Positions 6,315 to 10,287 of a stretch of 10,287 nucleotides of DNA are shown here, one piece after another. Origin of the DNA: Clostridiaceae bacterium. Lineage in GTDB: Bacteria; Bacillota; Clostridia; Saccharofermentanales; UBA5734. Under the pieces are notes generated by a model that was given only the letters and a program-made list of their open reading frames with translations, did not search any database and was not told the origin of the DNA. A program made the translations under genes and the position numbers. Position 1 is the first letter of the stretch; each line of letters starts with the position of its first letter. Location of the stretch: assembly GCA_012511525.1 (NCBI GenBank), contig JAAZFW010000004.1, positions 1 to 10,287 on the forward strand, given 5' to 3'.

Positions 6315-7658
6315 GCCGAACAGCTCCGCGACCAGCCGAATCGCTTCGTCGGTCAGGCCGAGGTCGGCATACAAACGCAGCACCGTGTAGCGATCGCGCA
6401 TCTCGCAGGCATAGCGCAAGCTGTCCTCGATAAGGTCCATGCCAATTCCGAGCGTCTCCGGCCGGGTCGCCCCGCCGGCTTTTTCCAGCGCGTCGCGCAC
6501 TGCTTCGGGAGCCGGCACACTGGCGCGGATCAGCGCCTGCAGTTCCGTCCAGCCGGATTCCAGCCGGTCGACATGATCCAGGATGCGCTCCGGGTCGTGT
6601 GCGCCCGAGCCCAGACCGAGTGCGATGATCGGATCCGCGCCGTCGGCGAAGACCTGGCGCATCTTTTTTGCAAAGGCTTCCCGGTCGAAGGGACGGACCT
6701 GCGCCCTGGCCGCGGCGAAATCCGGTTTGAGACCGGTCAGATGGTGGTAAAGCGCTAAGGTAATGATCGTGGCCAGGCCGACCTTGCTGCCATGCAGCAC
6801 GGCGGGCTTGTTCTGGCGCAAAAAAGCCATCTCCCAGAAATGCGACAGGTGGTGTTCGGATCCGGACGCCGGACGCGAGTTGCCGGCATAGCTCATCGCG
6901 ATCCCGGTCATGATCAAGGCCGAGAACAGTTCGGATGCCGCTTCCGGGCTGCTGTTGCCCGCCTGGGCATGGCAGCTGGCCGTCGTATCTGAAATCAGGT
7001 TGGCAATTTCGTCGCAGTAATACTCCCCTTCGACCATCCGGCCGAGCCGCCAGTCGCAGACGGCGGAATATTTCCCCAGGATATCGCCCAGGCCGGCCGC
7101 GCTCATCGCCTGCGGGCAGGCGGCCAGAACGGCCGGGTCAGCGATAATCGCCTGCGCCCCCTGCCCGGGGACAGTCTGCTTCATGTTGGCGATGGTCATG
7201 GCAGCGACCGTCGAGGCGTAGCCGTCCATCGAGGGCGCGGTCGCCACGATCACGTAGGGGCGGCCGGCCCGGCTGGACACGAACCGGGTCAAATCGTTAA
7301 GCGTGCCGGTCCCGATGGCCGCCAGCAGCCCGATCTTATCGTCCAGGGCGTTCAGAATGGCAAAGGCGGCCCGCTCGTCCGCCACCAATGCCGGCGTGCC
7401 CGGAAAAACAATTTGGCGAAAACGGATACCCGCTTCGCCGAGCCGGGCGGCGACCTGTTCTCCGGCTGCCTGCCAGGTGTTCTCGTCAGCGACCAGCAGC
7501 ACGGACTTGATATCGCCAAACGACGGCGTACGGAGCAGTTCGGCCAGCTGGAATCCTGCATCCGGCGCGATCAGGAGGCTGCGTAAATCGGTGCGGTGGC
7601 GTTTCCCGCAGGAGCAGAGATAGTCGGCTTTGGCATAGTCAAGCAAGGTTTTGGGCAT
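6312..7658 (-). CDS. egsA: sn-glycerol-1-phosphate dehydrogenase (EgsA/AraM family)
   Basis: 448 residues. The enzyme interconverts dihydroxyacetone phosphate and sn-glycerol-1-phosphate with NAD(P)H and belongs to the metal-dependent iron-alcohol-dehydrogenase-like superfamily. Visible features are the nucleotide-binding loop IGTGTLND (115-122), the substrate-binding APSMDGYAS (141-149), GLGDILGK (189-196), SGSEHHLSHFWEM (265-277) and LHGSKVGLAT (288-297). D192, H270 and H289 are the expected metal ligands; the 78-residue gap between the first two matches archaeal enzymes as I recall them. The N-terminal CSCGKRH element (15-21) is typical of the bacterial AraM branch. GAGAGG ten bases upstream supports the ATG. 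It follows glpP after 22 bp and is probably the last gene of the glycerol-phosphate operon. In archaea and some Bacillota G1P is a lipid precursor; beside G3P catabolic genes, a catabolic direction is also possible. Confidence 0.9.
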   Translation of the reverse strand: MPKTLLDYAKADYLCSCGKRHRTDLRSLLIAPDAGFQLAELLRTPSFGDIKSVLLVADENTWQAAGEQVAARLGEAGIRFRQIVFPGTPALVADERAAFAILNALDDKIGLLAAIGTGTLNDLTRFVSSRAGRPYVIVATAPSMDGYASTVAAMTIANMKQTVPGQGAQAIIADPAVLAACPQAMSAAGLGDILGKYSAVCDWRLGRMVEGEYYCDEIANLISDTTASCHAQAGNSSPEAASELFSALIMTGIAMSYAGNSRPASGSEHHLSHFWEMAFLRQNKPAVLHGSKVGLATIITLALYHHLTGLKPDFAAARAQVRPFDREAFAKKMRQVFADGADPIIALGLGSGAHDPERILDHVDRLESGWTELQALIRASVPAPEAVRDALEKAGGATRPETLGIGMDLIEDSLRYACEMRDRYTVLRLYADLGLTDEAIRLVAELFG

Positions 7659-7680
7659 GGGATTACATCCTCTCGTGATT

Positions 7681-8250
7681 TTAAAGTGACCAGCGCGCGC
7701 GCTCGCCGGTCGACACCGCCAGCGCGCCGGCGCCGAGGGCCGCCATCACCTCTTCGCGGGTTCGGATCAGGCCGCCGGCGATCAGGGGGCGGTCAAAGGC
7801 GTCCACCGCGAGGCGGATCGCCTGTACGGCCACACCCGGCAGCACTTCGACCAGGTCCGGCCGGCAGGACCTGACATTGGCCTCGCCGTCGCGCAGGGCG
7901 CTGGAATCGAGCAAAAAGATCCGCTGGACCGCCAGCAGGCCCAGGTTCTGGGCCATCCGGATGCAGCCCGGCTTGGTCGTGATGATCCCGTCCGGCCGGA
8001 TTTGGCTGGCGACGAAGCTCATGCCCTGCGCGTCAGGCCGCAGGCCGTCCATCAGGTCGACATGCAGAAAAGAGTGTTTGCCGGCCGCGCGGACGCGGCG
8101 AACCGCGTCCGCGGCGTCGTTGATCGAAGATGACAGCAAGAAGAGCGCCGTCGGCGGTGACTGCAGGGCCTGGCTGAGCGCTTCAGGCGATCGGATGGCG
8201 GCGATGATCGGGTTGGCGATCATCTCGTCGAGCAAGGACTGGATGTCCAT
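7681..8250 (-). CDS. glpP: Glycerol-3-phosphate-responsive antiterminator GlpP
   Basis: 189 residues, the usual size. GlpP binds glycerol-3-phosphate and then leader mRNA of glp genes, preventing termination. The sequence shows the family pattern of a small TIM-barrel-like protein: NPIIAAIRS (13-21), HVDLMDGL (63-70), PDGIITTKP (86-94), QRIFLLDSSAL (109-119), VEVLPGV (134-140), IAGGLI (157-162) and AALGAGALAVST (170-181). The phosphate-binding GG and GAGA elements are intact. GGGAGA six bases upstream supports the ATG. It sits inside the operon between the dehydrogenase genes and egsA, 27 bp after the DUF1667 stop. No leader hairpin it could act on is visible in the window; its target is presumably upstream of the operon, beyond the right edge. 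Confidence 0.9.
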   Translation of the reverse strand: MDIQSLLDEMIANPIIAAIRSPEALSQALQSPPTALFLLSSSINDAADAVRRVRAAGKHSFLHVDLMDGLRPDAQGMSFVASQIRPDGIITTKPGCIRMAQNLGLLAVQRIFLLDSSALRDGEANVRSCRPDLVEVLPGVAVQAIRLAVDAFDRPLIAGGLIRTREEVMAALGAGALAVSTGERARWSL

Positions 8251-8277
8251 CGGGTATCTCCCGTCTTTTTGCCCTTA

Positions 8278-8682
8278 TTATGCCGTCTGGCCTGACCCTT
8301 GGCAAGGCGCGTCGGGCAGATTGCGGGTCGCGACCACGTCGACGCCGGTACCCAGCACGTTGGGCAGGATGACATCCCCGATCCGGACCGGCAGGCGAAC
8401 CTGGCAGGCGCGGATCGCCTTGAGGCAATCGAAGATGCGATCCTTGGGAATGGCTGTCCGGGTCTTGACGCTGAGCGGTTCGGAGCTGCCGGGCACGACG
8501 ATCAGGCTGGTCACCATTCGCTTGGGGTTGAGCACCTCGTCGCGTGCGTAGCGGTCGCCGCGCGCGCAGACATTGCCCTTGACGGTGCGCACCTGGCCCT
8601 GTTCGACCGTCACCTGCAACCGGCAGCCCATCGGGCAGTTGATGCAGATCAGTTCGCGGACATCGGGTGTTGATTCACTCAT
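8278..8682 (-). CDS. DUF1667 protein, probable iron-sulfur subunit of a glycerol-3-phosphate dehydrogenase complex
   Basis: 134 residues; start supported by GGAGG seven bases upstream and an ATGA overlap with the preceding gene. The N-terminus carries ICINCPMGC followed by NVCARG, placing C13, C16, C20 and C39 in a CxxCxxxC-x18-C pattern suited to one [4Fe-4S] cluster. The spacing and the intervening hydrophobic strands resemble the small N-terminal cluster domain of molybdopterin oxidoreductases. The remainder (about 50-120) has no motif I can assign a function; one further cysteine (C126) lies near the C-terminus. DUF1667 proteins are commonly encoded beside a GlpA-like dehydrogenase and an FAD oxidoreductase in Clostridia, as here. 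An electron-transfer role between the flavin subunits and an outside acceptor is inferred from the cysteines and context, not demonstrated. Confidence 0.85.
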   Translation of the reverse strand: MSESTPDVRELICINCPMGCRLQVTVEQGQVRTVKGNVCARGDRYARDEVLNPKRMVTSLIVVPGSSEPLSVKTRTAIPKDRIFDCLKAIRACQVRLPVRIGDVILPNVLGTGVDVVATRNLPDAPCQGSGQTA

Positions 8683-9962
8683 GCGTTCACCTCCACATGC
8701 ACGGCGATTTCGCGGGCTGAAGCGGGATCAAAGCGACCGGTCGGCAAGTCGACCACAGCCATCTCGCCCGGGGTCATGATCAAGCGCTTCTGGCGCAGCA
8801 CGGTCTCGCCGTCAACCTCGACCCGGATCGTCGCCTGCTTGTAGACAGCGTCCGGCCGGAAGGTCAGGTGCAGCTTGGGCAATTGGACCGGCCGTGTAAT
8901 CTGCTGCGGCACGATGCCGCGCACGCCCTTGCCGTCGCGCACCCGGATCGGCTCGAGGCCCGATCCGGTCTGGCTGGCCGGTTCGCGGATCCAAGCCAGG
9001 GCGGCCAGTCCGGCGCGGGCCGACTCCTCGGAGACCTCGTCGACCAGGTCGTGGACGTGGAGCACGTTGCCGCAGGCGAACACGCCGGGCACGTCGGTGA
9101 GCAGGTTCTGGTCGACCAGCGGGCCCTGCGTGACCTCAGACAAGCTGACACCGGCCGAACGGGACAGCTCGTTTTCCGGGATCAGGCCGACCGACAGCAG
9201 CAAGGTGTCACAGGCGATTTTTTCCTCTGTTCCGGGGATCGGCTTTCGGGTGGCGGGATCGACCTCGGCGATCGTCACGCCGGTCAATCGCTCGCGCCCC
9301 TCGATCGCGATCACGGTATGGCTGAGCAGCAGCGGGATGTTGTAGTCGTGCAGGCACTGGACGACGTTGCGGGTCAGGCCGCTGGAAAACGGCATCAGCT
9401 CGACGCAGGCCAAGACCTCGGCACCGATACAGGTCATGCGCCGGGCCATGATTAGGCCGATATCACCGGAGCCCAGGATAACGATGCGCTTGCCCGGCAC
9501 CAGGCTCTCCAGGTTGACCAGGCGCTGCGCCGTGCCGGTGGTCATGATCCCGGCACAGTTGGTGCCCGGGATGGCCAGGGCGCCGCGCGGGCGCTCCCGG
9601 CAGCCCATGGCCAGGATAACCGCGCCGGCCTGGATCTGCACCAGCCCGTGCGCGGGGCTGACGGCGGTGACCAGGCGCTGCGGCGATACGTCGAGGACCA
9701 TCGTGTCGCATTGGAACGGGATGCCCCGCTCCTGGACCTGGCGGATGTAGCGGTCGGCGTATTCCGGGCCGGTCAGCTCCTCGTGGAAGACATGCAGCCC
9801 GAAACCGTTGTGGATGCACTGCTGCAGGATGCCGCCCAGACGCACGTCGCGCTCCAGGATCAGGAGGCTGCGGCAGCCGCCGTCCCAGGCGGCGACCGCC
9901 GCGGCCAGGCCGGCCGGCCCGCCGCCGATGATCACCAGGTCGATTTTTCTTGTTTCAGGCAT
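8679..9962 (-). CDS. FAD/NAD(P)-dependent oxidoreductase, GlpA-associated subunit
   Basis: 427 residues from the ATG at 9962, chosen because AGGTGA lies six bases upstream; an in-frame GTG at 9971 would add three residues. The N-terminal FAD-binding motif is IIGGGPAG (11-18), with LILER (33-37) ending the second strand, then GGILQQCIHNGFG (43-55), a cysteine-containing stretch (C49) typical of this subfamily. A second dinucleotide fold has ILGSGDIG (162-169), followed by the flavin motif FACGN (295-299) in GVFACGNVLHVHDLVDEV. The last roughly 100 residues are a beta-rich extension with MTPGEM, usual for these proteins. The gene overlaps the upstream GlpA-like stop by eight bases and the downstream DUF1667 start by four, so all three are translationally coupled. 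It likely oxidises NADH or passes electrons from the GlpA-like flavin. Related sequences include opine and cyanide-forming oxidases, but the GlpP neighbourhood favours glycerol-3-phosphate. Confidence 0.88.
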   Translation of the reverse strand: MPETRKIDLVIIGGGPAGLAAAVAAWDGGCRSLLILERDVRLGGILQQCIHNGFGLHVFHEELTGPEYADRYIRQVQERGIPFQCDTMVLDVSPQRLVTAVSPAHGLVQIQAGAVILAMGCRERPRGALAIPGTNCAGIMTTGTAQRLVNLESLVPGKRIVILGSGDIGLIMARRMTCIGAEVLACVELMPFSSGLTRNVVQCLHDYNIPLLLSHTVIAIEGRERLTGVTIAEVDPATRKPIPGTEEKIACDTLLLSVGLIPENELSRSAGVSLSEVTQGPLVDQNLLTDVPGVFACGNVLHVHDLVDEVSEESARAGLAALAWIREPASQTGSGLEPIRVRDGKGVRGIVPQQITRPVQLPKLHLTFRPDAVYKQATIRVEVDGETVLRQKRLIMTPGEMAVVDLPTGRFDPASAREIAVHVEVNA

Positions 9963-10287
9963 GCGTTTCACCTGTCCTTTCCTGGGCCGCGCGCGGCTGC
10001 GGTTCGGCCATCTCGCCGAGTGTTCCGCTAAGGATGCGCGACGCGCCGCCGAACTTGGTCAGCTCGGTCTGGGGCACACCCAGCTCGCGGCTTAAGAGCT
10101 CGAGAACCCGCGGGGCGCAGAACCCGCCCTGGCAGCGGCCCATACCGGCGCGCGCCCGGCGCTTGACGCCGTCGAGGGTCGTCGCGCCCAGGGGGCGGCG
10201 GATCGCCTCCAGGATTTCGGCCTCCGGCACCGATTCGCAGCGGCAGATGATCCGCCCGTAAGCCGGATCGGCCGCGACGGCCGCCTC
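9955..10287 (-). CDS. GlpA-like FAD-dependent glycerol-3-phosphate dehydrogenase, C-terminal fragment with BFD-type [2Fe-2S] domain
   Basis: The frame is open to the right edge, so only the last 110 codons and the stop are present; the N-terminal FAD domain is outside. The visible part starts within a BFD-like [2Fe-2S]-binding domain. IICRCES provides C15 and C17 (numbered from the window edge), and MGRCQGGFC provides C52 and C57, the usual CxC...CxxxxC arrangement. The intervening LDGVKRRARAGMGRCQGGFC region is characteristic of the C-terminus of anaerobic GlpA-like dehydrogenases in Clostridia, which oxidise sn-glycerol-3-phosphate to dihydroxyacetone phosphate. A tail of about 45 residues after the domain has no recognisable motif. 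A GTG at 10230 could be read as a start, but the CxC cluster ligands lie upstream of it, so it is internal. The family is clear; substrate is inferred from the neighbouring glpP and egsA. Confidence 0.82.
   Translation of the reverse strand, partial: EAAVAADPAYGRIICRCESVPEAEILEAIRRPLGATTLDGVKRRARAGMGRCQGGFCAPRVLELLSRELGVPQTELTKFGGASRILSGTLGEMAEPQPRAAQERTGETHA

Noticed and set aside
8868..9455. 195-codon plus-strand open frame
   Set aside because: Antisense to the FAD oxidoreductase; composition is a GC-rich reversal artefact.
9955..10230. Free-standing 91-residue [2Fe-2S] protein starting at GTG 10230
   Set aside because: The CxC half of the cluster motif lies upstream of that GTG, and the frame continues open to the window edge, so this is the end of a longer dehydrogenase.
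1..10287. Mobile element, CRISPR array, tRNA or rRNA
   Set aside because: No transposase, integrase, spaced direct repeats, or cloverleaf/rRNA-like sequence was found by eye; nearly all of the window is accounted for by protein-coding genes.

Overview
The window is GC-rich, compactly packed bacterial DNA with strong Shine-Dalgarno sites and stop/start overlaps. A GlpP-type glycerol antiterminator, an AraM/EgsA glycerol-1-phosphate dehydrogenase, a DUF1667 protein and a CotH/VTC/DUF4956 cassette together suggest an anaerobic, GC-rich member of the Bacillota (class Clostridia). This is inference from gene content; there is no rRNA or other phylogenetic marker here.

Layout. (1) Positions 1-1589, minus strand: the first 529 codons of a GH106-like (alpha-L-rhamnosidase family) glycoside hydrolase that runs off the left edge. 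Because it has no stop inside the window it is easily missed, and a long antisense open frame lies over it. (2) Positions 1590-1804: a divergent promoter region with a plausible sigma70-type promoter in each direction, a TTGCG-N4-CGCAA palindrome, and a bulged 12-bp inverted repeat between the promoters. (3) Positions 1805-6296, plus strand: a three-gene operon. It encodes a membrane-anchored extracytoplasmic CotH-family kinase-like protein with three lamin-tail domains and a chitobiase C-terminal-like domain, a soluble VTC-fold polyphosphate polymerase-like protein, and a DUF4956 integral membrane protein. (4) Positions 6312-10287, minus strand, convergent with the previous operon. Read in transcription order, it encodes the C-terminal part of a GlpA-like FAD dehydrogenase with a BFD-type [2Fe-2S] domain, an FAD/NAD(P) oxidoreductase, a four-cysteine DUF1667 protein, GlpP, and EgsA/AraM.

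How the genes may work together. The right-hand operon looks like an anaerobic glycerol-3-phosphate oxidation module (a three-part dehydrogenase analogous to GlpABC) with its own antiterminator. Its final gene handles the opposite stereoisomer, glycerol-1-phosphate, so both glycerol phosphates would meet at dihydroxyacetone phosphate. The middle operon is the least understood part. The VTC protein keeps the residues expected of a polyphosphate polymerase but has neither membrane segments nor an SPX domain. Its partners are a small multi-pass membrane protein and an outward-facing CotH kinase. A reasonable hypothesis is a bacterial split version of the eukaryotic VTC complex: polymer made in the cytoplasm, passed through DUF4956, and used or attached outside by CotH.

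No rRNA, tRNA, CRISPR array, transposase or insertion sequence was seen. Apart from the 215-bp divergent spacer, no gap between genes exceeds 44 bp.
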